Assembly (NCBI RefSeq): GCF_902705885.1
Contig: NZ_CACSIP010000018.1
Span: 1-64,000, forward strand
DNA from: Mycolicibacterium austroafricanum
Lineage (GTDB): Bacteria > Actinomycetota > Actinomycetes > Mycobacteriales > Mycobacteriaceae
Direction of reading: 5' to 3'
Length of the DNA stretch: 64,000 bases
The stretch's first letter is position 1, and every line of letters begins with the position of its first letter. A program made the position numbers and the translations under genes. The notes under the pieces are model-generated. The model ran no database searches and was not told the DNA's origin. It worked only from the letters and a program-made list of their open reading frames with translations. Positions 37,413-48,918 of this stretch are shown one piece after another.

Positions 37413-37868
37413 TCACGGGTGTGATCGGGACACATGGGAGGGCGAGCAGTCGGCGCAGAGCCCCCAGTAGATGACCTCGGCTTCGTCGACGTCGAAACCT
37501 TCCAGCAGACCTAGGTCATCTGACGGCGTCAGGCACGGCGCCTCGCCGACCGCGCAGTCGACGTCGGCGATGAGTCCGCAGGATCTGCAGACGATGTGGT
37601 GGTGGTTGTCACCGACCCGGGACTCGTAGCGGGCCAATGATCCCGCGGGCTGGATCCGGCGCACCAGACCAGCAGCGGTGAGGGCGTTCAGGGCGTCGTA
37701 CACGGTCTGCCGCGAGATATCCGGAACTTGTTGCCGCGCAGCATCGATGATGGCGTCGGTGTCCGCGTGCGGATGCCGCTCCACCGCGTGCATCACCGCC
37801 ATCCGGGGGCGGGTGACGCGCAGCGCGGCTGACTTCAGAGCGTCTGCGTAGTCGGGATGCTCGGCCAT
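37413..37868 (-). CDS. furA: Fur family regulator FurA
   Basis: A 151-residue regulator of katG. It closely follows mycobacterial FurA: RVTRPRMAVMHAVERHPHAD winged helix, VPDISRQTVYDALNALTAAG recognition part, RYESRVGDNHHHIVCRSCG metal site with a Cys pair, DVDCAVGEAPCLTPSDD, and the ending EVIYWGLCADCSPSHVSRS. The gene precedes katG with a gap of about 45 bp, as in other mycobacteria. The ATG at 37868 lies 8 bp after the -10, so the mRNA may be leaderless; an in-frame GTG at 37877 is the alternative. Confidence 0.93.
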   Translation of the reverse strand: MAEHPDYADALKSAALRVTRPRMAVMHAVERHPHADTDAIIDAARQQVPDISRQTVYDALNALTAAGLVRRIQPAGSLARYESRVGDNHHHIVCRSCGLIADVDCAVGEAPCLTPSDDLGLLEGFDVDEAEVIYWGLCADCSPSHVSRSHP

Positions 37869-37876
37869 CGCCCACA

Positions 37877-37905
37877 ATCTTGGCGGGTTTTCTGGACGGG
37901 ATCAA
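37877..37905 (-). promoter_or_regulatory. furA: furA promoter (probably leaderless)
   Basis: On the minus strand a TTGATC -35 (37900-37905) and CAAGAT -10 (37877-37882) are separated by exactly 17 bp. Transcription would start about at the A of the ATG at 37868. An AT-rich stretch upstream (CAACTTTTTTCGGC) could be part of the FurA-binding site. Confidence 0.5.
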
Positions 37906-37978
37906 GTATTGCGCCGAAAAAAGTTGTGGCGATGAGCGGTAGTGGGTTCGAACTCGCCCGCCAATTGGCAAGCAACGC

Positions 37979-39298
37979 CTACGACTTGGTGATTCGCCGC
38001 GGAGAACGGCAATCCGCGATGTGCCCGAGACGCCGGTCGCTGGCCGAGCCGGCGCCCGCACAGACCCTGGCACCGGCCGCGGCGGCGGCGAAGCAGCCGA
38101 GAGCCGTCCACCCCGGCACCCCGCTCAGACCGAACTTCGCCATCATCACCAGCGCGACACCGGCAGTGCAGATCAGCACACCGGCGGCGGCGGCACGGGC
38201 GCCGATGGCTGCTGCCGGGGCGTCCCACCACGGCAGCCGGCGGTGCTCCAGCGGTGCGAGCAGCTGGAACAGCACACCCATGACCACCGCGAACACCAGC
38301 GCCCGTACCGCGAGCAGGCTCCAGAAGTCCGGAGCCGCCACGTCATAGGCGTCCAGTCCGACGGCGTGCAGGCTGAAGGCCGCGATCGCGATCGCGGGGA
38401 TGTGCCACAGGTACAGCGTCATCGCTCCCCCGTTGCCGACCGCGACAACCCGCCATACCCGCGGCCGTTCGGCCCACCGCTGCAGCGCGCCGGCCACCAG
38501 GACGAACGCGAACGACATCCAGGTGCAGTGCAGCGCGAGCAGCAGCGTGGGCGGCGCGGTGTTGGAAATCCGTTCCACCCCGGTGACGACCAGCGAGACC
38601 TCGTAGGGTCCGGCCGTGACGAGTGCCACCTGCACCGCGAACGCCGAGACCGCGACCGCGAAGGCGGCCGGCACAGCGATCAGCCGACGCGCGTAAGCGA
38701 CCCCGACCAGCACCGGTATCAGCCAGACGATGACGAAGTTCGTGACCCCGGCCTGGGGCGCGTCGACGGCGAAACGAATGCGGTCGGTCGCTGCCGCGGC
38801 CGCGAGAAGGACCACCAGCACGATCGCGACGGAGCCGCCGGTCCGCAGCCGGGTCAGCACCGGAACGAAGGCCAGCGCGACGAGGTACACGCCGAGGAAC
38901 CACAACAGCGCCACGCTCTCCCGGCCGAGGGCCCGGGCGGAGTCGGCGCCCAGCGTGAGACGCACGGCGAGCAGACCGACCGACCACGCCGCCAGGTACC
39001 AGAACAGGGGGCGGCACAGCCGCTGCGCACGGGTGAACAACCAGGTGCCCCACGGTGTGCCGGCGTGATAGCCGTAGGCTCCGGCCGCACCACCGGCCAG
39101 AAAGAACAACGGCATGACCTGGACGACCCAGGTGGCTGGGGCCACGGCGGGAACCGCGCCGATCAGGTTGCCGATCCGAACACCGCTGCCGTCGATGGTG
39201 GCCAACAGCAGTGCGCAGTGCCCGAACATCACGACCACCAGCGCGGCCAGCCTGGCGACGTCGACGGCGCGATCGCGACTGGGTGGGTTCAGTACCAT
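37979..39298 (-). CDS. Acyltransferase-3 family membrane protein
   Basis: About 439 residues with roughly ten to eleven transmembrane helices. The start RDRAVDVARLAALVVVMFGH carries the Arg/Asp/Arg and His pattern of acyltransferase_3 (OafA/WecH) proteins. A late GNGGAMTLYLWHIPAIAIAA matches the family's conserved end-helix region. Such enzymes acetylate or acylate sugars, lipids or cell-wall polymers at the inner membrane. The ATG at 39298 (MVLNPPSRD) is chosen because upstream codons are Arg/Pro-rich and not membrane-like. The product is unknown. Confidence 0.85.
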   Translation of the reverse strand: MVLNPPSRDRAVDVARLAALVVVMFGHCALLLATIDGSGVRIGNLIGAVPAVAPATWVVQVMPLFFLAGGAAGAYGYHAGTPWGTWLFTRAQRLCRPLFWYLAAWSVGLLAVRLTLGADSARALGRESVALLWFLGVYLVALAFVPVLTRLRTGGSVAIVLVVLLAAAAATDRIRFAVDAPQAGVTNFVIVWLIPVLVGVAYARRLIAVPAAFAVAVSAFAVQVALVTAGPYEVSLVVTGVERISNTAPPTLLLALHCTWMSFAFVLVAGALQRWAERPRVWRVVAVGNGGAMTLYLWHIPAIAIAAFSLHAVGLDAYDVAAPDFWSLLAVRALVFAVVMGVLFQLLAPLEHRRLPWWDAPAAAIGARAAAAGVLICTAGVALVMMAKFGLSGVPGWTALGCFAAAAAGARVCAGAGSASDRRLGHIADCRSPRRITKS

Positions 39299-39371
39299 GC
39301 GGCAAGCATGCCTGGCCGCATGGCGCGGCGGATGAGTAGAACTACCACATTCCGCGCGGGTGCTCCTCAGC

Positions 39372-40331
39372 TCAGGGCAGAGCGCCGAAGAGGCTCGACA
39401 GCACGGGCGGCAGCGGCGGTGGTGGCGCCAGATTGTTGAGCGGCTGGGGCACGGCCGCGACAGGCGCCGCCTGCGCCGGACCGACGACCGGGCGCACGTC
39501 GGGCAGGTGCGGGACGCCACCGGCGGCCGGGACCGTCGCCTGCACGGCTGCGGTGGCCGTCGCCGGCGACGTCGGATCGGCCAACACTTCGGTCGCGACC
39601 TGGGGTGCCGCGACAACCTCGGGCTGGACCTCGGCGGTGGCCGGCTGCCACGCCGCTACCGGGTCAGGAGTTGCGGACGGCACCGGGACCGTCGCCGGCG
39701 CAGCGGGCTGCGGGGCGGCGGCCTGCGGGGTGGCGGCCACAGGTGCTGGTGCGGCCGGCGCCGGACGGATCGGAGGGGCCGGCAGTTCGGGCTGTGGCGG
39801 GGTGGCTTCGGCGGCGGTGTTGACGGGCGGGTCGGACGGCGACATGGCGACAAACGCCGACACCCCCACCCCGACCAGTGCCACCGCGCAGGCTGCGGCC
39901 GCCGCCCGGATCGGGACACGTGCGGCCAGTCGCCGCAGCACGTTTCGGCCTTCGTCGGTGTGGCCATCCGCGCGGGCGGCGCCGTAGGCCAGCGCCAGGT
40001 GCGGGGCGAGGTGGCGGGCGGTCTTGTTCCGGCCTTCGCGGGCGGCGTCCTCGGACACACTCTCGACGACCTCGAAGCCGAACAACCGCAGCTTGGTCCT
40101 GAGCCGGATGCCGTGCTGACGGGCATCGTCGCTCCAGGTCATCCGGACACCCTCGACGTCGTACTCGGTTTGCACGTCAAACGCCTGCACGCTGCGGGCC
40201 GTCGCCCTGGCAATCTCTTCCACGGAGTCGAGATTGACCACCTCTTCGGCCAGGATCTGGCCGTTGACGGTATCGACGAGCACCCATACCGCACTCGACG
40301 CGGTCAGTGACACACCAAGTACCAGACGCAT
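39372..40331 (-). CDS. DUF7159-type mycobacterial membrane protein (paralogue B)
   Basis: A 319-residue protein with the same plan as the protein at 27123-28016. The N-terminal domain runs to about 125 (RLVLGVSLTASSAVWVLVD, then GVRMTWSDDARQHGIRLRT and HLAPHLALAYGAARA). One transmembrane helix covers about 142-163, and a long Pro/Ala/Val tail makes up the rest. The conserved residues align at nearly identical positions in both. It stands between the acyltransferase and isocitrate dehydrogenase genes, unlike copy A, so context gives no common pathway. Function unknown. Confidence 0.8.
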   Translation of the reverse strand: MRLVLGVSLTASSAVWVLVDTVNGQILAEEVVNLDSVEEIARATARSVQAFDVQTEYDVEGVRMTWSDDARQHGIRLRTKLRLFGFEVVESVSEDAAREGRNKTARHLAPHLALAYGAARADGHTDEGRNVLRRLAARVPIRAAAAACAVALVGVGVSAFVAMSPSDPPVNTAAEATPPQPELPAPPIRPAPAAPAPVAATPQAAAPQPAAPATVPVPSATPDPVAAWQPATAEVQPEVVAAPQVATEVLADPTSPATATAAVQATVPAAGGVPHLPDVRPVVGPAQAAPVAAVPQPLNNLAPPPPLPPVLSSLFGALP

Positions 40332-40456
40332 AGCTACTCCCCAGACGTCGACTGCCGTTATTTGCTCTCTATCGGCAAGTCTTCGACGGATGTTACGCGC
40401 GTCACAAAGAAATTTCGGCGGCGTGTCCCAAACATGGGATTGCCGGCCGGCTGCGA

Positions 40457-42709
<2,253 letters not shown>

Positions 42710-42845
42710 GTGGTGTTTTCTCCCGGCGTCAGTACGGTCTGGTTCGAAGGCTTTTCCGCGTCAGTCACTGTGATCTGTGAGTGGGTACCAACGTAGCGCA
42801 GCGGCCTTGCCGACGGCGTCGTCGGGAGCGGCTTCGGAACAGCGC

Positions 42846-43247
42846 TCAGCGAGCGTCGGCACCGACGGATGGCTGGGCAGGTCGACGCCGGGTCGCGCCC
42901 CACAGGCCGACTCCGATTCCGACGACCGCGCCACCGAGACCGATGAGCTGTTGGCCGCGGGTCAGCCCGTCGTGCACCCGGGCGCCGCCGAGCAGATCGG
43001 CGGCATCGGCGCCGCCGGAGGCCAGGAACCAGCCCCGCGTGTCCTTGCCCCGCAGTGCCGCCGTGGCCAGCAGCCCCCCGATCAGAGCGTCGCGGTAGCC
43101 CATCGAGTGCAGCAGCAATTGGCCCGACGGCGTCGGCTGCTCCGAGTCACCCCAGAGGCGGTTCGCCCGCAACGGGTCGACGAGAAACGAGATCCCTGAG
43201 GCCAGGCGGATGCTGCCCGCGACGAGCGCGGCACGGTCGATCGACAT
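42846..43247 (-). CDS. Small membrane protein (DUF4267-like)
   Basis: A 133-residue protein with three to four hydrophobic segments: RAALVAGSIRLASGISFLVD, MGYRDALIGGLLATAALRG, FLASGGADAADLLGG and QLIGLGGAVVGIGVGLWG. The Arg/Asp pattern RDALIGG and ADAADL is as in DUF4267-type proteins. It is divergent from the secreted M15-like gene. No function can be proposed. Confidence 0.65.
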   Translation of the reverse strand: MSIDRAALVAGSIRLASGISFLVDPLRANRLWGDSEQPTPSGQLLLHSMGYRDALIGGLLATAALRGKDTRGWFLASGGADAADLLGGARVHDGLTRGQQLIGLGGAVVGIGVGLWGATRRRPAQPSVGADAR

Positions 43248-43378
43248 GATGGGCAGCCTAGATTTCCGCAGTCCTCCTCACGTCGATTTCGGGTTCTGCG
43301 CACCGGCAGCACCTGAACAAGTGTGCGTCGTCGGCAAAAGATGGCGGTGATTGCCACACGCGTCGCACGCGACACTCT

Positions 43379-44059
43379 ATGGTGCTGTCTGTGGGCAGAA
43401 ATCTGTTAGCCAACGGCCGAGGCCGATGGTTGGCGATCGCCGCCTCACTGGTCATCTCGGTCGCCATGATCTCCGCCCAGGGCTCCGACCCCGCGTGCTG
43501 TGCGGAGAACCCGGCCGCACCCGCGGCCAGTCCGCAACCCGAGCCCGCCCCGGGCCCGTCCCCCACTGCTCCCGCCGCCGCCGAACTCATGGCGGCCAGC
43601 GCCCCGGTCGACGCCCGGGTTTTCGACCTCGCGTTACCTGCCGGTGTGACGCCCGAGGGGGGTTTGCAGGTCAAGACCATCTGGGCGGCCCGCGCGATCA
43701 GCATGATGTTTCCCGAGATCACCACCATCGGCGGGTTCCGGCAGGACCCACTCAAGTGGCACCCCAACGGTTTGGCGATCGACGTGATGATCCCGAACCA
43801 CGGCACCGAAGAGGGCATCGAGTTGGGCAACCAGATCGCCGGGCTGGCGCTGGCCAACGCGCGGCGCTGGGGAGTGCTCCACGTGATCTGGCGCCAGGGT
43901 TACTACCCCGGCATCGGCGCCCCCAGTTGGACCGCGGACTACGGCTCGGAAACCTTGAACCATTTCGACCACGTCCACATCGCGACCAACGGCGGCGGCT
44001 ACCCGACCGGCCAGGAGAAGTACTACATCGGTTCGATGGAGCCCAAGCCGCCGTACTGA
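43379..44059 (+). CDS. Secreted M15/LAS-type zinc protein (ARB_07466-like C-terminal domain)
   Basis: A 226-residue exported protein. A signal peptide or anchor covers about 17-33, followed by a Pro/Ala linker (45-68). The folded domain carries the zinc pattern of LAS peptidases: His128 and Asp135 in HPNGLAID, then His198-x-His200 in FDHVHIA. This is the domain found at the C-terminus of ARB_07466-like proteins, often mislabelled as glycoside hydrolase. It may cut peptidoglycan stem peptides. It is convergent with the phosphodiesterase-type gene (12-bp gap). Confidence 0.78.
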   Translation: MVLSVGRNLLANGRGRWLAIAASLVISVAMISAQGSDPACCAENPAAPAASPQPEPAPGPSPTAPAAAELMAASAPVDARVFDLALPAGVTPEGGLQVKTIWAARAISMMFPEITTIGGFRQDPLKWHPNGLAIDVMIPNHGTEEGIELGNQIAGLALANARRWGVLHVIWRQGYYPGIGAPSWTADYGSETLNHFDHVHIATNGGGYPTGQEKYYIGSMEPKPPY

Positions 44060-44071
44060 TTCGGGTCGATG

Positions 44072-46150
44072 TCAGGCCGACACCGCGTCACCGCACCACA
44101 GCGGTTGAGTCGACCCCGGCGAGCCGCCGCAGACCATGAGCGCCTGCAACACGGTGGCCTCCTCCGGCGTGGAGGGGAACGACGGCGGCGCCGGCGGCCA
44201 CAGCGGGAAGATGCTCGCGCCGGTTACCCCCGTCAGCCGGGCCACGATCTGCGCCACCACGTTCGTCGCCACATAAACGAGATCGCCGATGAACTGCACC
44301 GGCACGATCGCCAGCGCGGCGAGCGGGCTGATCAGGAAGATGTCCTGGTCGGCGATGCCCTGCAGCGCGGAGGTGAGGCCGATGGTGATCTCGTCGACGA
44401 AATACGGCACCGATGCGAAGACGGTGCGCACGCCGAGCGCGATCTGGGTGCCGATGTCGGGATAGCCGTACGTGCCGATGGCGTCCTGAAGCACCTCCCG
44501 CAAAGCGTCGCCGTCGACCGGAACGAAGTCGCCGTCACCGAGATCGGGCAGCGGGACACCGTCGGAATAGGGGGCCGGGGCCCCACCGAACAGCGTCACC
44601 ACGGTGGGGGTGACATCGACGATCTCGTACTTCAGGTTGACGGCGCCGGCGGTGAAGAGGTCCGGGTTCTCCGCGATGACGAAAGTCGCTGTCTCATCCG
44701 GGGATTGGAATCCGTGCCCCACCCCCTGCTGCGGTTGGTGACCGTGGTCGGTCACCATGATCACGGTCCACTGCTCGCCGGTGAGGGCCTCCCAGTCGTT
44801 CACCGCCTGCAGAATCTCGCCGAGGTTGCGGTCGAAGTTGTTGAGCGCCTCCGCGTACTGGGGCGAGGCCCCGCCGTAGAGGTGTCCGTTCTCGTCGACG
44901 CCGACGAAGTAGCTGAACACGAAATTCGGGGTGTTCTCGTCGGCGGCGGCGATCGCGGCCTCGGTGGCATCGCCGACCGCATCATCGGTGAGCAACCAGT
45001 TGGTGTCCCCCGGTATCTGGGAGACGTTGACGATGGTGTCCGCAGGGGCGGAACCGGCGCCCGCGATGGCGGAGATGACGTTCCAGTTGGCGATGGCCGT
45101 GGTCTGGATACCCGGGTTGAGCGTCTCGAGTTGGTTGAACACGGTCGGCCAGTTGTCGTAGGTCCACGGGGTGAAGATGTTGTTGATCACCCCGGTCTTC
45201 TCTCCCCAGGCACCGGTCAGGATGGACGACCAGGAGGGGTTGGAGATGGTGGTGTGCCCGGCGATGCTCGCCGGCGCCGTGGTGCCGTCCTGGATCAGGC
45301 CGAAGAAGTTCGAGTTGGTGGGGTCGTCGAGGACCCTGCTCAGGTTGGCTCCGTCCACACCGATCAGAAGGACATTGGGCGACGGGTCAGCGAACAACGT
45401 AACCGCCTGCGGCATAGCCACATTCGAGGTGCGGCGCAGCTTGTTGCGTTCCAGTTCGTCACGTACCGCGGCCAGTACGGTCATCGCTGCCGTGGTGTGG
45501 AGCGGCGCGTCGGGGACCGGCTCCGGTTGCGGGTGCTGCGTCGGTGAGACCACGACGGAGGCCACTTGCACCACCGTGGGGCTCGGCTCCGGCGCCGGTG
45601 CAGGCTCTGCCGCCACGGCAGGTGCGACAGCGACGGGGTGCGACTCCGACGCCGTCTGGGTCGACGCGGCAGGTTCTCCGGCGTCCACGACAACCGGTTC
45701 CTGCTCCGGTTCGCCGGAAACTTCCACAACGCTGACGTCCTCGGCGACCACTGACCGGCGGGAGGTCTGGCGATCGCTCAGCGCGTCCTCAGCGCCCGCG
45801 TCCTCAGCGGCCGCGTCGTCGCGGTCCGCCTCGTCTTCGTCGGTAGCTGTGGTGGCCTCGTCGTCGGTCCGGTCCTCGTCGGAGGCGGCGCTGCTGCCAT
45901 CAGCGTCCGAGTCGGATGTGGACTCCTGCGCCGAGGACTCCGAGTCGCTGCGATCGGTCCTGGCGGCCGACCGCTTCTCGCGACCGGCCGAGTCATCCGT
46001 CGACGAGGAGGCGCTCGTCGAGGAGGGCTCGCTCGTGGCCGAGGAGCTCGACGGTTCGGCGTAGGCGACGCCCGGGGAGGCAAGGGCCACCCCGACCCCC
46101 AGCGTGATCGCCAAAGCTCCGACACGACCGATGTGCCTGGCGTAGCCCAT
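44072..46150 (-). CDS. Exported alkaline phosphatase / nucleotide-pyrophosphatase superfamily protein
   Basis: A 692-residue secreted protein; ATG after AAAGGAA. The signal peptide ends AYA near residue 31. Residues 32-235 are disordered: first Ser/Asp/Glu-rich and strongly acidic, then Pro/Val-rich. The catalytic domain starts at 255 with NVLLIGVDGANL (metal Asp266), then HTTISNPSWSSILTG (Thr nucleophile near 301), NFVFSYFVGVDENGH, and VIMVTDHGHQP (metal Asp/His). Residues from about 575 onward are hydrophobic and may associate with membrane. It probably hydrolyses phosphodiesters or phosphomonoesters outside the cell. Confidence 0.87.
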   Translation of the reverse strand: MGYARHIGRVGALAITLGVGVALASPGVAYAEPSSSSATSEPSSTSASSSTDDSAGREKRSAARTDRSDSESSAQESTSDSDADGSSAASDEDRTDDEATTATDEDEADRDDAAAEDAGAEDALSDRQTSRRSVVAEDVSVVEVSGEPEQEPVVVDAGEPAASTQTASESHPVAVAPAVAAEPAPAPEPSPTVVQVASVVVSPTQHPQPEPVPDAPLHTTAAMTVLAAVRDELERNKLRRTSNVAMPQAVTLFADPSPNVLLIGVDGANLSRVLDDPTNSNFFGLIQDGTTAPASIAGHTTISNPSWSSILTGAWGEKTGVINNIFTPWTYDNWPTVFNQLETLNPGIQTTAIANWNVISAIAGAGSAPADTIVNVSQIPGDTNWLLTDDAVGDATEAAIAAADENTPNFVFSYFVGVDENGHLYGGASPQYAEALNNFDRNLGEILQAVNDWEALTGEQWTVIMVTDHGHQPQQGVGHGFQSPDETATFVIAENPDLFTAGAVNLKYEIVDVTPTVVTLFGGAPAPYSDGVPLPDLGDGDFVPVDGDALREVLQDAIGTYGYPDIGTQIALGVRTVFASVPYFVDEITIGLTSALQGIADQDIFLISPLAALAIVPVQFIGDLVYVATNVVAQIVARLTGVTGASIFPLWPPAPPSFPSTPEEATVLQALMVCGGSPGSTQPLWCGDAVSA

Positions 46151-46474
46151 GGGGATTCCTTTCGGTGATCATCCGCAGCCCTCGCACGTCGGCGTTTCGC
46201 CACCCCGAGAATGTGCTGCGCCGTAAATTACGCCTCGGCGTGGCAGGAGGACCCGCGAATCGCCGACTTCGTCATGGAACCGCGCTTGCCGACTCGTCGC
46301 TGTGAGCATGCGGCCGCGAGTTCGCCAGCACCTGCCGGCTGCCAGGCCGGCCGCGGATAACACCAGCTCGTGCCAGGGAAAAATTTCTCAGGCGCCGAAA
46401 TTACCTTCCGATGGCCGGTTGCGCCTATATTTGCCAGAACGCTCGGAGCTTGAGCAGCAAGACATGGGAGCACT
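46151..46474. other. Divergent intergenic region, no gene seen
   Basis: A spacer of 324 bp between the phosphodiesterase-type gene and the GGDEF-EAL gene. It is unusually AT-rich at 46375-46435 (GGAAAAATTTC, CTATATTTG), which probably holds the promoters. No RNA gene, operator palindrome or riboswitch was recognised. Confidence 0.5.
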
Positions 46475-48787
46475 GTGGGCATTGGCCGACATCCGCCTCG
46501 GGTGAGGCCGTCGATTGCGGCCCCGCTGGGGCTGGCCGTCGTACTGGCGGTATTGCTCGCCGTCGGCGACGGCGCACCATGGACCCCGGTCGTTTCCGAC
46601 TTCGCGGCGCTTGGTCTGTCCAGCTACGCCACCGTCTGCGCCTACTTGGCGGCGCGGTCGGCAGGAGGCCATAGCCGTGCCGCGTGGATCACGATGGCGG
46701 CGGCGCTGGGAGCCTGGGCGATCGGCGACCTGATCTGGGCGCTGAGCGAGTACGTGCTGCACACCAACTCGTTCCCGTCCCCGGCGGACTTCTTCTATCT
46801 GTTGTTTCCGGTGCTGGCCGCTCTGGCGATGGCTCAATTCGCCGGGCGGCACCAGTCGCGACCGCGCATCGTGCTCGACGGTGCGACGGTGGCGCTGTGC
46901 CTGTTCCTGCTGGCATGGATTCTCGCGCTGAAGGACGTCTACGAAACCTACCGCGACGACGGCGTCGCCCTGGGACTCGCGTTGGTCTACCCCGCGGCCG
47001 ACGTGGTGGCCGTATCGGTCGCCATCGCGGTCACCGTCCGCGCCGATGCGCGCCAACGGGTGATGCTCTATCTCCTCGCCGGCGCGCTCGGACTCGGGCT
47101 CGTCACCGACAGCGCATTCGCCTACCTGGTAGCCAACAACCACTACGTGTCGGGCACGCTCATCGACATCGGCTGGGCCGCAGTGCTGGTCATGATCGCC
47201 GCCGCGGCCCGCCTCAGCGGCAAGGCCCGACCGCCCACCTCGGTGACGACGGTGTCCGTCCCGTCCAATTCGTCACTGTGGCTGCCGTACGTTCCGCTGC
47301 TGCTGGCGGGCACGGTGGGACCGGCCATCGTCATGACAGGGCTGGAGCGGGTCATCGTTCCGTTCATCGTCGTGACCGTGTGCGCGCGCCAGATGGTGAC
47401 GGCGTGGGAGAACCGGCGATTGCTGGTGGCGGTGGCCGAGCAGGCCTTGAAGGATCCGCTGACCGGGCTGGCCAATCAGACGTTGTTCAACGATCGGCTC
47501 GCGCACGCGATGATGCTGCGATTGCGCGACAATCGTTCGGTCGCGGTGGTGTCACTGGACCTGGACGACTTCAAGTTGGTCAACGACAGCCTGGGCCATC
47601 CGACCGCGGACAGTCTGCTGGTACATGCCGGCCAGCGCATCACCGAGTGCGTGCGCCCAGGTGACACGGTGGCCCGAGTCGGCGGCGATGAGTTCTCCGT
47701 GCTTCTGGAAAGCGAGGTCGACGATTCACATCTGCTCGCTCAGCAGATGATCGAAGCGTTCAACAAGCCGTTTGTCGTCGACGGCCAGAACCTGTTGATG
47801 CGGCCGAGCGTCGGGGTCGCGGTGGCCCCCGCCGACGAGCCGGACCTGGCACCGGACGCGCTGATCAAACGCGCTGATATCGCGATGTACACCGCAAAGC
47901 GGTCCCGTTCGTCGCGGGTGCACACCTTCACCGCGGACATGGCCATGATCGATCCGGCCGCGTTGTCCTGGGCCGGCGACGATGCAGTTCACACCCCCGG
48001 TGAGGGCGCGGCCCAGGTGCGGTTGCTCGGCGAGTTGCGCCGGGCGGTCGACACCGGCCGGCTCAACGTGTTGTACCAGCCGAAGTACAGCTTGAGCACA
48101 GGCCGCGTCGTCGGAGTCGAGGCGCTGCTGCGGTGGCCGCATCCGGAGCTGGGGACGCTGCGCCCTGATGCGTTCATGTCGCTGGTGCGCCAACACGGCT
48201 TGATGCGACCGGTGACCGATCTGGTGCTCGACCGGGTCCTCGATGACGCGGCGCGATGGATTGCGGATGGCGCACAGATGCCTGTCGCGGTGAATCTGTT
48301 CGCGCCGTTTCTTCATGACACCCGGCTGCCCGGGGTCCTCCGGAACGGAATGCTAAGGCGCGGATTGGCCGCTGAGTTGCTCACCGTGGAGATCACCGAG
48401 GATCTGGTGCTGACCGAGCTCAACGTGGTGACCACGGTGTTGCGCCAGCTCCGGCAGGAGGGAATACGGGTGGCGATCGACGATTTCGGCAGCGGTTACT
48501 CAGCGCTGTCCTATCTGCGTGACCTGACCGTCGATGAGATTAAGATGGACCGTCGCTTCATTGCGTCGGTGACGACCGACAGTCGCGCCGCGGCGGTGGT
48601 TCGGGCAGTGATCGAGCTCGCCCATGCCCTGGACAGCACGGTGGTGGCCGAAGGCATCGAGGACGCGGTGACGGCGGCCTGGCTGCGGGAACAAGGCTGC
48701 GATATCGGGCAGGGGTTTTACTTCGGCAAACCCATCGACGCCGCCGGCGTGCCCGACCTGATCACTGTTGCCGCACAGTCGAATTGA
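46475..48787 (+). CDS. Membrane diguanylate cyclase / c-di-GMP phosphodiesterase (GGDEF-EAL)
   Basis: A 770-residue signalling protein; GTG after GGGAG. The first roughly 310 residues have eight to nine transmembrane helices. A linker helix leads into the GGDEF domain with intact GGDEF at 403-407 and an RPGD inhibitory site at 394-397. The EAL domain has EAL at 549-551, then EITED, DDFGSGYSAL and VAEGIED, so both active sites look functional. It would make and break c-di-GMP in response to a membrane signal. It resembles the dual-function mycobacterial DcpA. Confidence 0.93.
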   Translation: MGIGRHPPRVRPSIAAPLGLAVVLAVLLAVGDGAPWTPVVSDFAALGLSSYATVCAYLAARSAGGHSRAAWITMAAALGAWAIGDLIWALSEYVLHTNSFPSPADFFYLLFPVLAALAMAQFAGRHQSRPRIVLDGATVALCLFLLAWILALKDVYETYRDDGVALGLALVYPAADVVAVSVAIAVTVRADARQRVMLYLLAGALGLGLVTDSAFAYLVANNHYVSGTLIDIGWAAVLVMIAAAARLSGKARPPTSVTTVSVPSNSSLWLPYVPLLLAGTVGPAIVMTGLERVIVPFIVVTVCARQMVTAWENRRLLVAVAEQALKDPLTGLANQTLFNDRLAHAMMLRLRDNRSVAVVSLDLDDFKLVNDSLGHPTADSLLVHAGQRITECVRPGDTVARVGGDEFSVLLESEVDDSHLLAQQMIEAFNKPFVVDGQNLLMRPSVGVAVAPADEPDLAPDALIKRADIAMYTAKRSRSSRVHTFTADMAMIDPAALSWAGDDAVHTPGEGAAQVRLLGELRRAVDTGRLNVLYQPKYSLSTGRVVGVEALLRWPHPELGTLRPDAFMSLVRQHGLMRPVTDLVLDRVLDDAARWIADGAQMPVAVNLFAPFLHDTRLPGVLRNGMLRRGLAAELLTVEITEDLVLTELNVVTTVLRQLRQEGIRVAIDDFGSGYSALSYLRDLTVDEIKMDRRFIASVTTDSRAAAVVRAVIELAHALDSTVVAEGIEDAVTAAWLREQGCDIGQGFYFGKPIDAAGVPDLITVAAQSN

Positions 48788-48918
48788 CAGAACGCACCGA
48801 ACATCCGCGGCAGCCGACGCTCGCGCTTCCAGGGGGTGGAGTGCAGTGCATGGCATTCGACCCCGCCGGGATGCCTCGCTGAGGCAGGATTGGGTGGATT
48901 GGGTGGGAGGAGTTTCCG

